DNA of 64,000 nucleotides from positions 248,001-312,000 of the forward strand of contig QYRS01000012.1 of NCBI GenBank assembly GCA_006503535.1, in the 5' to 3' direction. The notes under the pieces were generated by a model. It saw only the letters and a program-made list of their open reading frames with translations, was not told where the DNA came from and did no database searches. A program made the position numbers and the translations under genes. This DNA comes from Arthrinium phaeospermum (Eukaryota > Ascomycota > Sordariomycetes > Amphisphaeriales > Apiosporaceae). Within the stretch, counting starts at the first letter, position 1. The number at the start of each line of letters is the position of its first letter. Below are positions 1-12,600 of this stretch, one piece after another.

Positions 1-810
1 TATCCGAGGCGCACATTATGGCTTCTCGAAGAGCGTCGAGGCAATGGCTGATGTGGTCCCTCCCGTAGGAGCCTTCAACAGGATCGAAGTCGGACGGGTC
101 TAAGATCGTACGGTAGTGGTCCTGGGCGAGAGAGATTCTAATAGCATTCTGCACAGTGCTTTTAGTAGATATAGGGGCGTACCGAACACAGAAAAGCCAC
201 AAGACTGTTCCTTACCAGGCAGTGCAGTTGATGAAAGACTGCGAGTTCCCCGATGTAATATCCGTCATCTCCAACGTACGGATATGTATTGTTCGGGAGA
301 CTTGCTGCTTGCGACTTAGTCAATCGAATGATTCCCATCGCTTGAGAGAATCAGCATCATGTACATAAAAACTGATATTTTGAGGGACGCACAGTCATAC
401 AGAGCCTTCCATTCAGCATCCAGCTCCGGAGAAGGATCCCCTTGGTACATGGTTTTGTCTTTACCAAATCCCCTGTGAAACTTCTTGATCTCGTACTGGA
501 TAGCATCTTGAGCGGGCGCTGGTGGTTGACATTCATTTAGCAGGGACAAGTCGAGTAGAAAACGGTCCAGGACATACTCACAGTAGAGTAGCTGAGTTTG
601 TCCCAAGTCCGTTGATGAATGCCGTATAATAGCTATTGAGAAGAAGATAAGGTTCATAAGAACAGAAACCAGTAGAGTGACTTTAGCCCACAGAGGCAGA
701 GCCCGCGTTGGGATAGCAGTCGTTCCGTCTTCGATCAGCTTGCATTCCTCTTCTTCTTCGCGGCTCTTGAAGGCCACAAACGGCAGTTTTGGAAAGGCAA
801 TCGTCCACAT
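1..810 (-). CDS. UstYa-type (DUF3328) oxidase, 3' part outside window
   Basis: Three exons read leftwards: 810-393, 340-216 and 148 to beyond base 1; introns are 341-392 and 149-215 with good GT-AG ends. The start ATG at 810 is followed by a cytosolic acidic stretch, one membrane segment at about residues 38-60 and a luminal domain. The joined exons give both family signatures: HQLHCL at the end of exon 2 and HISHCLDALREAIMC in exon 3, the paired HxxHC motifs of UstYa proteins. In the ustiloxin and other dikaritin pathways such proteins take part in oxidative cyclisation of ribosomally made core peptides; in cyclochlorotine they act on a non-ribosomal peptide. The substrate here cannot be told. 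A second family member lies divergently at 1240. The gene is intact as far as visible, and the stop lies outside the window. Confidence 0.85.
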
Positions 811-1239
811 GTTCACGCATCAATAGGAAAGGAAACTTGGTAGTAGTATGATCCAAGAGATAAGCTCTCTGTATCAAACATTATTTGTCGATGCTGTACA
901 TGACAGTCCAGAGATGCATCAAACAACTGTGCCATCGCTCGAACAACACAGGGAAGGGGCAGATAGTCTGCACATGCAACCTCTTGAGTCGCCTGCGTCA
1001 ATCAATGGTCATGCGTCGCGTTGTTATATGCAGTTGGCTTCAGCTGCATCGGCTAAATATTGTTTTCTGCAGTTGGCTTTGGCAGACCTCCAACACACCC
1101 CTGCGAGAGGGCTTGACGTCATTTACATGATGCACCGTCAAAGTCGGCAAACTGAGAGTTGAGTCCATCAAGATAGGTAGCTTGAGCAACTTGGGCCTTG
1201 AGATTCAAACAACATCCACACCACGATAAGACAGACAAA

Positions 1240-1961
1240 ATGAACTGTTATTATTCGATTCTTATCCGCTCTATTGTCGTGTTCGCGATCATTGCCACTG
1301 CTCTTCTTGTGGCCTTCAGCACCCACTACGACGTCTCTCGACATGTGTGCAAGACCCTGGGCAAGTCAGCTAATTACGATCAATGTGGCCGGCGTGTCAC
1401 CAAGACCTTTGGCCATGTGGAAGCGCTCGAGGATCTGACCCACGAGGGAGACAAGGCCTGGACGTCAACTCTTATGCCGCCAAACGACGGTTTCATACTC
1501 GTCAAGCATAACGAGACCATGGACCTCAGAGTCGGGATATCCATGTTTCACGCTTTGCATTGCCTCTCATTAGTCAGAGCCGTCCTACAAGACGTCTCTA
1601 GCGAAGACGTGTCGTCGACACATCACCGTGGCCATCACGACCACTTTCTACACCAGACCCACCTGCCACACTGCCTGATGTATATTGCCCAGGTCCGGTC
1701 TACCTCTTACCCGCTATCATCTACAAAATATCTAATACTCTATAGTCGATCATGTGTGCTGGAGACAGCACCCTCGAGCCATCTTGGCTCAGAACTGACA
1801 AGCAAGGCAACATTGTCCTACATGGTGTGGATGGTCTTGGAGTTCAACACCAATGCAAAGACACATCGTTGCTTTGGGATGCTGCCCGGAGGTCGAGTCA
1901 CGGTTCTATACCGTCGTGGGACTTGAAAGCGGGCGATACAGTTGAAAGTGTGTTTGGGTGA
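1240..1961 (+). CDS. UstYa-type (DUF3328) oxidase, complete
   Basis: Two exons, 1240-1692 and 1746-1961, give 222 residues. The ATG at 1240 has a good context (ACAAAATGA); an upstream TTG at 1198 is not needed. A single membrane anchor spans about residues 7-27, so the rest faces the secretory lumen. Motifs: HALHCL, then LPHCLMYIAQ at the end of exon 1, MCAGDSTLEP directly after the splice and GVQHQC near the C-terminus, all in the order expected for UstYa-like proteins. The intron must be removed, because exon 1 otherwise runs into an unrelated tail. It is divergent from the UstYa-type gene to the left, with about 430 bp between the start codons, so a shared promoter is possible. Role inferred: oxidative tailoring of a peptide in a secondary-metabolite pathway. 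No precursor peptide gene is visible nearby. Confidence 0.87.
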
Positions 1962-2672
1962 AATGCTCTGCTTTCGAACCGGATGTTCTTTTCTTCTTCT
2001 TTTTTTCTTTCTTCTTCAACGAGATAATGAAAACGAAAACGAGGGTTAGATAGCATGTATCGACCAATAACATACCGCAGTTGGAACATCTGTATCACTT
2101 TTACCAATGTGGATCACCTAAAGAGTGTGATAAGGCTGTTGCATGGTGTATGGCTCGTAAGCATGCGCAGGAGTTCAACCGGCTAGGATTCGCGTCGGCT
2201 AGCCTGACCAGCTGCCTCCCATTAATATCGGTCCGTGAAAGCGCTCCTTTCAGGCTAAACAATGCCGATTGGTTGTCCGTGTGTGCTCATGCAACCGTAC
2301 AGCTGGGAATTTATGCTGTTGGTTGCACACCTCGGAGTGGCCAAACTATCTAGACAGGACGACGGAGCGGGGTCATGCAACCGCTGGGCATATCACCCAG
2401 CTCTACGTCACCCATCCAATTAGATGACTGACCAGTTCGATCGTCGCTCTGGGATCATTGCCAGCCAACTACGGAGTACTAAAGCTGCCCCTACCAACAC
2501 TAACCAGCAATTGGTTGTCCGCGACATGGGGGTTCTCAATCGCGTTCTCCGAAAGAAACTGCCAACAACGTGCTGATTCGCGACAGATTCTTGAGTGCGA
2601 TCAAAACGTTGGCTTAATAGAAGGTCTACCAATAACCGGTATTACCCAAGTTTCCCGTTTGTACCCACGGTC
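1962..2672. other. Intergenic spacer with polypyrimidine tract
   Basis: No convincing gene. A C/T-rich tract lies at about 1985-2020 just after the UstYa-type gene, possibly in its 3' region. The remainder is the presumed promoter of the protease gene. Confidence 0.5.
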
Positions 2673-4665
2673 ATGTTCAACGACATGTTATTCTTCCTAA
2701 TCGTTCTATTGCTTTCTCAGTTTGTAGATTGTGCCGTTCATGAAACTCGCCCCGGACCCCCAGGTGGGTGGTCGGCATCTGCTGCTCCTTCCTCGGCTGA
2801 TACCGCAACATTCACCTTAGCTCTGACGATCCAGAATCTTGACAAGCTGGAAACGGAGCTTCTAGCCGTATCTGACCCAGAAAGTCCGTCATATGGCGCA
2901 CACTGGGACGATCATGCCGTTTTCAATACGTTCCGCCCTTCAGACCAAGCTGTCTCTAATGTGGTGAGGTGGCTTGAGTCTAAATTCATACAGCGGTACC
3001 GGGTGGACGGCGCCTTTGTTGACTTTCGGTGCGATATCGCAACTGCCAGTACCCTTTTCAACGCCTCGTATTACTACTACACCAATCTGGGAGTCGTCAA
3101 GCTACGCACGTTGTCGTACTCGATACCTGACGAGCTCCAGGATGATGTCATTCTCGTCGATCCCGGGGTATATTTCGGCTCGGTTGAGCCCCTCGACCCC
3201 ATCATTGTCGACTCCAACTCACACAGAACAGGCAAACATGGGGGCAGGAACACATTCACTGACACGGAATGTGAAGCGTTCATCGCACCATCATGCCTGC
3301 AGCAAATGTACCGCACCACCGGCTACGTGCCAACTGCCGACTCGCGGAGCCACATTGGCTTTGGCAGCTTCCTGAACCAGACTGCACGATATGATGACCT
3401 GCTGCAGTTCGAGGAGCACAACGGAATCCCCACACAGAACATCTCCGTCACAACCTTCGCGGGTGCGGAGAACAACCAGTCTTCGACGGAGTACACCGAG
3501 GCGAATCTGGATGCTCAAGTCATCGTGGGGTTGGCCCACCCCTTGAGTGTCACGGAGTACATCACCGGAGTCTCTCCGTAGGTAGTTCCTGGCATCTGCT
3601 CCGGGTCCATGACTGACCTAGCACCAGTCCATTCAAGGAGAACCTCGATCACCCCACCGACAGGCAAAATTACAATGAGCCATGGGTGCCCTACTACCGA
3701 AACTTGCTGGCTACGCCCGTGCGCGATATACCACAGGTTCTTTCGCATTCCTACGGCGATCTGGAAGATGTGAGTTATAATTGTTCATCTTAGTCTTGCC
3801 CCAGACTGTCAAATTTAGATAGAGGCCACGCATCCACATGCACCCCTAACCTCAACCCTTACCCCTTTATTTCCCCTACCCCGACTATGAGCCGTTCATT
3901 TTGACGGATGTTTAGTCGGTACCCAGGAGTTACGCCACCTTGACCTGCAATCTCATCGGTATAATGGGTCTCAGGGGCATCACCATAATCCAGGCATCGG
4001 GCGATAGTGGCGTCGGCGCCGGATGCCTGGCCACCGATTTCAAGACGATCCAGTTCGACGCCATCTTCCCCGCGACGTGCCCGTGGGTGACCAGTGTGGG
4101 CGGCACCACCGGATTGTCACCCGAGCGGGCCTGGAACGCCAGCTCCGGCGGCTTCAGCAACTACTTCAAGCGGCCGGCGTACCAAGACGACGCGGTTGCT
4201 GCCTACATGAACAATAACGTCGCCCCGGCCACCTACGCCTACTACGGCCAGTTCACCAACTGGGACGGGCGTGGCTCCCCGGACGTCGCGGCCCACAGCA
4301 TGGACCCGGATTTCGAGGTGGTCTACGCCGGCCAGGTGGCAGCCAGCGGCGGCACCAGCGCTTCGGCGCCGGTATGGGCTGCCATTACTGGTCTCCTCAA
4401 CGACGCGCGGCTCGCGGCGGGGAAACCCGTGCTGGGGTGGCTGAACCCGTTGATTTACCGGTACGGCGCTGCGGTCTTGACCGACATCACGGAGGGGCAC
4501 AGTGTTGGTTGCAATGGCGTGAACCCGGGGTCTGGGGTGGCGGAGCCCGAAGGGGCTGGTATTGTGCCGGGGGCGAGGTGGAATGCTACCACTGGATGGG
4601 ACACGACGACTGGGTTCGGAACACCGGACTTTGCCAAGTTGAAAGCCCTGGTTTTGAAACTCTAG
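2673..4665 (+). CDS. Secreted sedolisin (S53) peptidase, TPP-like
   Basis: Three exons (2673-3577, 3628-3769, 3916-4665) give 598 residues, the usual length for fungal tripeptidyl-peptidase/aorsin-type sedolisins. The ATG at 2673 starts a clear signal peptide (MFNDMLFFLIVLLL). A pro-domain (S53 activation region) precedes the catalytic domain. The catalytic residues are present: Glu about 276 and Asp about 280 in TEANLD, the oxyanion Asp about 379 in QASGDSG, and Ser about 497 in GGTSASAP. The C-terminal region carries the TGWDTTTGFGTPD signature near the calcium site. Several NxS/T sequons fit secretion. It should act as an acid-active protease outside the cell or in the vacuole. It follows the UstYa-type gene on the same strand, so a link to peptide processing is conceivable, but it may equally be a nutritional protease. 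Confidence 0.93.
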
Positions 4666-5252
4666 AGAAGTACAGTCGTGGGAAGCAAGTTCCCGACTAG
4701 CGGGTCGGCCCTTTGAGAAGTTTGTGTCAGCCCGATTGGTCTGTCGGCGAGCCCCTATGTGACGAGTCGAGGCGCCAACACGTTGGTTGGTCTGTTGGTT
4801 GGTTGAATTTTGGGGGCCGATGATCCCGGTAATTCGTGTGCCGAATGAACGTATCTGCATGCATTGGCATATGCAGTTTGCATACCATATGCTATGTCAT
4901 TGGATGATCTCACTCGACTTGACAGCCCGCCCCGAAAGCAACTTGCTTTGGTCAAGCCTTCTTTGATCTTCGATCTCGATCCTGTAGTCAAGTCTAGTGT
5001 AATACAAGGCTATGAGAATACTCCGAGGAGCAACGCCTCGTTGCAAACAACATGTGAGTTGGTTGGGATGGTTGCCTTGGCTGATATTACGCCAAGGGCG
5101 CAGCAAACATGTCGGTTGCCACCAATCTGTCCCGGTCGGTCGGGTCTTCCGCGCCTCCTCTCCAAGCAAGGGATAAACTATCACGAATCTTCAAACTACA
5201 GGCTAAAAGACCTAGATCCTAGCAGTATACGGCATTACGACTACACACGAGG

Positions 5253-6405
5253 ATGGAACCCTGCTTCAACCCACAAGCAGAGCACTCGTTTGCCAAGACT
5301 ACCAGTATACTAGAATTCGTTCAGGCTTTACAGGCCTTCCTGGGTCGCAACCAGATCTCTCGCATAGGGCCAGTTCGCATCCATTTCGAGGCCTTGGAAA
5401 GTCATGGCTGGGCTTTGAACATACGAGGGCTCGCCACTGTGGCCACTACCCTACCGAGTCCACCCGGCAGTCTTGAAACATTGATTGGGTGCTTTGGGAC
5501 AGATACATGCGGTATATATTCGGCGAGCCAAGCAGCGGTATGTTTGAATAGACTGTGCGTTTGAGAAAGATTCAATAAAGTCGCTGACAAACCGCCCTTA
5601 CCAGGAGCTCGATGAACCTCACTTGCTATGCCCAGACTCATCAACCCAGGCCCGCGCGGACTCGACATTCGGAGAACACTGGCTTTCAGAAGGGCCAAAC
5701 CACTTCGCGACTTTTCAGTTCGGCTTGGAAGGTTTACCAGCCTTCGCACCAGAGAACATTGTAGGAAATTCTATTAGTAGCAGCAATGGCAACACGATTA
5801 TGCCTGCGTCCCGGCCGACAAATATCGTACAAGACCGCGTCCGCAGAACCAAGGTACGCTTGCGGAATTCCGCAGAAACCACTATTGAATCCATCTCGCA
5901 GGACATTCTTTGCGAGGACTACCATGCTTTCTTGAAGTCTGAACTGCCGCGTTGGACAGCTCATGGGATCTGGGATGAGCCCGCAGAGCTCCTGGAGTTC
6001 CCGGTGATATCCCCTGCGTCCTCAGAAGAATACCGAAGTCTTGAGAAGGTTTACCTGGTTGTTTGCCAACTGGAGTCGCGCATGGGCCATGACATGATCC
6101 GAAGTCGTATGGCCTTGGTTCAACTTCACCTGGAATACACTCGGATGCACGAAGCGCTTCGGAGGTCAGAAAGCAACGTGACTTCCCCTTCTACTGTCGG
6201 ACGAGGTGGCTCATCTCGTGCTATCGATGGGATTCTCCAAAACATACACAATGACTGGGCTTCCCTAGACCAACAACGCCGCTCAGAGCTGCGCGGCAAG
6301 TTCCACTACAGGAAGAAATGTGGCAAGCGGTGGGCCCAGCTTGCCGAAACGTTGGGAAGAGGCATCTTGCTCCTTTCATCAGCGAAGCTGGCCAGCGCCG
6401 TGTAA
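5253..6405 (+). CDS. Hypothetical protein, conserved fungal type, function unknown
   Basis: Two exons, 5253-5537 and 5605-6405, intron 5538-5604, give 361 residues. I see no signal peptide or clear membrane segment. The C-terminal half is helical and charged, with the block KFHYRKKCGKRWAQLA, and ends in a hydrophobic LGRGILLLSSAKLASA. I associate this layout with poorly characterised fungal proteins but cannot name a family. Its TAA stop (6403-6405) is immediately followed by the first base of a RIP-degraded LTR retrotransposon, so the natural 3' end and terminator may have been displaced by the insertion, and the C-terminus may not be the original one. The coding part shows no sign of RIP decay. 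Confidence 0.6.
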
Positions 6406-6670
6406 TGAAAACATATAACCCGTATAGCTACGGACTGCGGTCGGCACTCTCTAGTCAGGTATCGCATTTAATTAAAATGCGGTTTATTATTAAAATAGTA
6501 TAAATATAAATATATAAAGAGTTATAAAAGAATATATATTTATAATTAATTTATTTTATAATATATTAATATATCGATTTTTTATTAACTTTTTTAATAT
6601 ATATATTATATAATTAATATAATTTAATTTTTAAACCTTTAAATCTTTATTATATATCTCTTAATTCTAT
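6406..6670. repeat. Left LTR of degraded retrotransposon
   Basis: Begins TGAAAACATATAACCC, with the canonical TG start. About its first 55 bases keep normal C+G and so preserve the near-original LTR sequence; the rest is A+T. It matches the copy from 16840 with transitions and a few small gaps. The end is uncertain by about 20 bases because alignment near the inner edge needs gaps. No target-site duplication could be fixed: TGTAA precedes the repeat, and a TATAA near 17111 is only a weak candidate partner. Confidence 0.72.
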
Positions 6671-9600
6671 CGTTATTATTTTTAAAAAATGGAATTTATT
6701 AAATAGGGAAAAGTACCTTATTAATTAATTAAATATATTTATATATAAAATTAAAAAGGTTTTAAATTATAATTTCTTATTTAATTTATTTATAAAATTT
6801 AAGAGTAATCTTTTTATTTATTTATATTTTATAAGAATTTTTTTTTTTATTATTAAAAAGTTTTAAGCTTATTAATTTTTTTAATTATTTTTAATTATAT
6901 ATAAATATTATTTTAATTTTTAAAATTATTAAAAGCTCGATATATTAGTTTTAAAATTAAATCTAAGGCGTTATTTTTATAATAATTTAATAGAATTATT
7001 GTCGCTATTTTAAAGATTTATTAATATTTTAATAAGTTTTTAAAAATTAACGTTAAAATTTTATTAATTAAATTATTATAGGATAAGTTATTTTTAATAT
7101 TATAAATTTTAATATTTATAGATATTTTTTTTTTTTTTTTCGATTTTTAAATTTATAATATATTATTAAAATATAATAATATTTATTATTTATTTATTAA
7201 ATATAATCGGTTTAAGGTATTAAAGAAACGTTTATTATAAATATATTAAAATTATCTCTTTTATTTTATTTTTATTTAATTTTTTATATAAAGGGTCTTC
7301 GTTATTATATTTTTAATTTTAAAAATCGTCGAATTAAAGCTAATTTTTTCGATATAGATTTTTAATTACGGGTTTATAATTATTAAAATTATAGGGTAAA
7401 TTTTAATTAATTATATAATAAATTAATTTATAATTAAAAGTTATTAAATATAAATTTAATAAAATCTTTTTTTTTTTTAAAAAATTATAACATTTAATAT
7501 TATATTTTAAAGGTAAAAAAAACCGTTAATATTATAAAATAATTATATTTTTAATTATTACGTTAATTAAGTTTAATAATAATAAAGATTTTTTTAAAAT
7601 AAATTTTATTTATTAATTTATTGTTTAATTTTATTTTAAAGATTTAAAATATAAAGGCGATATATTAATTTTATTTTATTATAAAAAAGTTTATAAAAAG
7701 TATAATTTTAATATAAAAAAAGTTAATTAATAAAAAAAGTATTTAAATTTTAAAATATAATTAAATATAAATAATATAATAAGTAATATATAATATTTAA
7801 ATATTATTTATAACTTATTATTAATATTTTTATATTTTAATAAAAAAATTTTAAGGGTTTTTTTAATAATAATATATAATTTAAATATATTAATTATTAT
7901 TTATATTATTAAATTTATTTTTTTTATTTTAATTTATTTTTATTTTTTAAAGCTTTATATAAATAATATAATAATAAGATTAATATAGTTTTTTTAAAAA
8001 TTTTTATTTATTTAATTTAATTGTATCGTTTTAATTAATAGTTTTTATATTTTTTTTTAATATTTATAAAAGTTTTTATATTTATATTAAGAGGGAATTT
8101 TATAAGGGTAAGCGTTAAAATAGGGTGCGGATTAAAGAGTTAATTTATTTAATTTATTATTTAATAATAATAATAATTTTATATTTAAGTTATTATTATT
8201 AATAAATTAATATTATATTTTATTATTAAATATAATAATATTAATAATTACGGGGCTTAAATCCGTAATATTAAATTTTAATTTTATTATTATATTAATT
8301 TAATTAATTATTAATAAATAAAAATAATTAATTAAATAATATAAAAATAAATAATATAAATTAATTATATAAAATAAATAAAATATTAAATATATAAGAA
8401 TTCTTAACGTTATATATTAATATTAAAAGAGGTAAGATATATAGGATTATAATTTTAAATCTTTAATTTATATAATTAAATTAATAAAAGTTTTAATTTT
8501 TAAAAAAAAAAAAAAAAAATAATAAATATAATTAATATTAAATAATAATTTATATTAATAAGTATTAAATTAAATATAAATAAATATAAAAAAAAATATA
8601 AAGCTTTAAATATAAAAAAAGGGAAGGTACGGTTTTAATTTTTCGGTTTTTTTTATAATTTCTTTTTTAAAATAAATTTTTTTCTTTTTTTTTTTTTTTA
8701 TTATTATATTTTTTTTTAATTTTTTTTTTTTTTGTTTTTTTTTTTTTTTTTTTTTATTATTATACCTTTTATAATAATTATAAATTTTTAAACTTTTTAT
8801 TTAAAGATTCGATTTTTTATAATAATTAATTAAAAATATTTCGAAAATAAAGATTTAATTTTAATTATTAAAGGTAGTTAATGTAAATAATATTTTAATA
8901 ATATAAGTTTCGTATTTTTTTTAAATAAAATATAAATTTTAATTTTATTATTATATTATAAATAATTTTGAATTTTTTTAGGTTAATAATAAGTAATTTT
9001 AATTAATTATTTTTTATAATTATTATTTTATATATATATAATTATATTTTTAAATTAAATAAATAAAAATATATGTATTAAAATATAGTTTATAAAATAA
9101 TTATAGTATTAAATTTTTAATATTTTATTATTAATATATTTAATTTATAAATTAATTTACGATTTATTTTTATAATTTTATTATAAAAATAATTTAGGGT
9201 AACTTTATATAATGGTTATTTTAATATTTAAATTGTATAATCGATTTAATTATTTAAAGTATAAATTATTTTAATAATTTTTTATATAAATAATATATAA
9301 TTATTAAAATTAATGGCGTTTTTTTTAAGTTTTTATTTTATAATTATATATTAAATTATTAATTAAAATCTTTTATTTATAAAAATTATATATTTTTAAT
9401 AAAAGCTTTTTTTATTTTTTTCGTATTTATAATCGATTTTTAATAATTTATATTAATTAATTTAATTTAAAGTTTAATTTAATATTAAAAAATATTAAAA
9501 ATTAAATATATTTAAATATTAATATTATAAATTAAATATCTTTATATACTTTTTTAAATCTTTATATTATTATTATTATTTAAATTGAGAGGTTTAAGTT

Positions 9601-12600
9601 AATTTTTTTATAAGAAGATCGTTTTTTTTTAATAATTAATTTAATTTAAAATTTTTAAATATTTTAATTTTAATATTTAAATCGTTTTTAAAAGTTTTAT
9701 TTAATAAATATACGTTTTTAAAAATTTTAAAAAATTCGAGTTATTAAATTTTTATTATTAATCCGGATTTTATTTTATTAATAAATTTAATAATAATTCT
9801 ATTTAAATTAATTTAAAAAGTATATTAAATAAAGTAAAAAATTTTAAATTTATTTAATAAAAAAAGAATAAAGTTTAATTAATTAATAATATTAATATAA
9901 TAAAGAAATAAATAATAAAGTTTATAGTTATATTATATTTTTAAGTTTTTTTAAAAGGTTTTTATCCTTCTTTTAAAAATTATAATATTATTATTTAATT
10001 TTTTATAATTAATATTTTTTATTTCTTTTTTTATTCGAATTTTAATTATTTTATTATATATTAAGGTCGTTTAATTAGGGGTCGTTTTTTAAATTTTTTA
10101 TTTATTAAATATTATTTTTTATTGATTTAAATGCCTTTAATTAATTTCTATAATAAACGTTTTTTAATTTAATTTTATTTAATTTTATTAAAAATTATTT
10201 ATTTTTTTTATATTATAAATAATTATATAAGGGTTTAATTATTAATAAATTAATTTAATTAATAAAAATATATTAATTAATTTAAATATATTATATATTA
10301 AAATTAAATCTTTTTTAATTAATAATTTAAAGTATATATAATATTAATAGCGTTAATTAAAAAGTTGCGTTTATTATTAATATTATTAAATTAAAAATAT
10401 CGTAACTCGTTTTATATTTTTATTCTTTTTTATAAATATTTTAATTTTTTTTATTAATAAGTTTTTAATTAATATATTTATTAATTAATTTAAAACTTTT
10501 TATAATAATAACGATATTCTTAAAAAAAAAATCGGTTATTTATTATAAATTATTTTATAAAGGTTTATATTATATTTATATTAATATATAATTTATTTAT
10601 ATTATTATAAGGAGAAAATCGATTTAATTTTTATCGATCTTTTTTATAATTTTCTTAAAATTATTAATTATAAAGCGGTAATTAATCTTTATTTATTTTT
10701 AATATTAAAGGTAATAAATTAATCTAATAATTATTTAAAATTTTAATTATTTAATATTTTTAATTATTTCTTTTTTATTTTCCGATTTTTTATTAATTAA
10801 AACTTTAATAAATATTTCATATTAATAAATAATTTATTAATGTAAAAATTTCGATATTATTTTATTATTAATTTTTTATAAAGTTTTATATTTTAAATAA
10901 TTATTTTTTTAATAACGTATTTTAATTATAATAAAATACCCTTTAAAATTTAATATATATTAAATATTTATAATTTAAATAATAAAGATATTTATAATTA
11001 TATTAAAAAAAATAGGTTTAATAATTTTCCTTTTTTTAATTCGTTAATATTATTTATATTATTTTTTTAAATTTAAATATTTTTATATATATTAAATTAT
11101 TAATATAAATTAACGATTTAATAATAATATATATATATCCCTTATAATTTAATTTATTATATATATTTTTAAATAAAACGCTTTTAATTAATAATTTATA
11201 TTATTTTTTTATTATATATTAACAAGTTAACTTTTTAAAAAGGATTTTATTTTATAATATAAATAATAAAGTTATCGATTTAAATTATACCTTTTTTTTA
11301 TTTAAATTACCGTAATTATTTTTTATAAAGTATTTTAATATAATAAATATTTTAAAAAATATTATTATTTTATTAATTTAAATTTTAAGTTATTTCAATT
11401 TATTTTATTTAAATTCTTAATTAAATAAATATAATATTATATTAATTTAAACGTTTAAAAAATTTTCGATATTTCCTTTTTATTCGTTATCTATTACGTT
11501 AAATATTTTAATTTTTTTTCTTAATAATATTTAATTAATAATATATTACGTTTTTTTAAAATATATTTTATTATAAAAATAAATAATTTAATAAATATTA
11601 ATTATTAAATAAATTAAATATTAAAAATTAAATTTATTACCCCGTTATTAATTTAATTTATTAATATTTTAATATCTATTTTTAATAAAAATATCGTATT
11701 AAAAAGGTAATTTTTTAATTTATAAAGGATTTTTACAATTATTAAATATTCCTTTTTCTTAATATTATAAGATTCTTCCGTTCTTATTTAAATATTAAAT
11801 TCGAATCAAATTATTTATTTAATTTTTTAAATAAACTATTTAAATTTTATACCTTAACCTTCTTTAAATATATTAATATAAAAATAAAATATATTATTAA
11901 TATTAAAATTAAAAAAAGCGATATATAAAATTAAAATAATTATTTCCTTTAAAATATATATTATATTTTCTTAATTAAAGCTTTAAATAAAAGTTATATT
12001 CTTTTTATTAAATTAAAAAAAAGGTTTTATTATAATATTAAAATTACAGATTTAAAATTAATATTAATTAATAAAATTAAAAAAAGATTTAATTTCTTTT
12101 AATATTTAATACGATAATTATTTAATTACTTTAATAATTTTAGCTTAATTAAATTATTATTTATATAAATTATATATATTTAATAATTTCGATAAATTTT
12201 TTATATTATTTTAATTTAAAAATATTAATAAATATTTTAATTAATTTTAAATTAATAAAAATTTAATTTATATTTTTTAAATATTTTAAAATATATTAAT
12301 AAATATTAAGGTATATTTCCTTTTAATTATAAGTTATTTTAAATCTTTTAATAAATATATTATTAAAAAACGATTCGGATATTATTATAAAAATATTATA
12401 AAAAATCCGCTCTATAATACGTTAAAATATATTAAGGAATTTATTATTCCTTAAAATATTTTAATAAATTAAAATAAATTAATTAAAGTTATAATTACTA
12501 TTAAAGGTTTATTTTATTTAATTAATAAATATTAATTATATTTAAAAAACAGATTAAATAATAATAATATTTAATTTATAAAATATTTTTTTATAAATAT

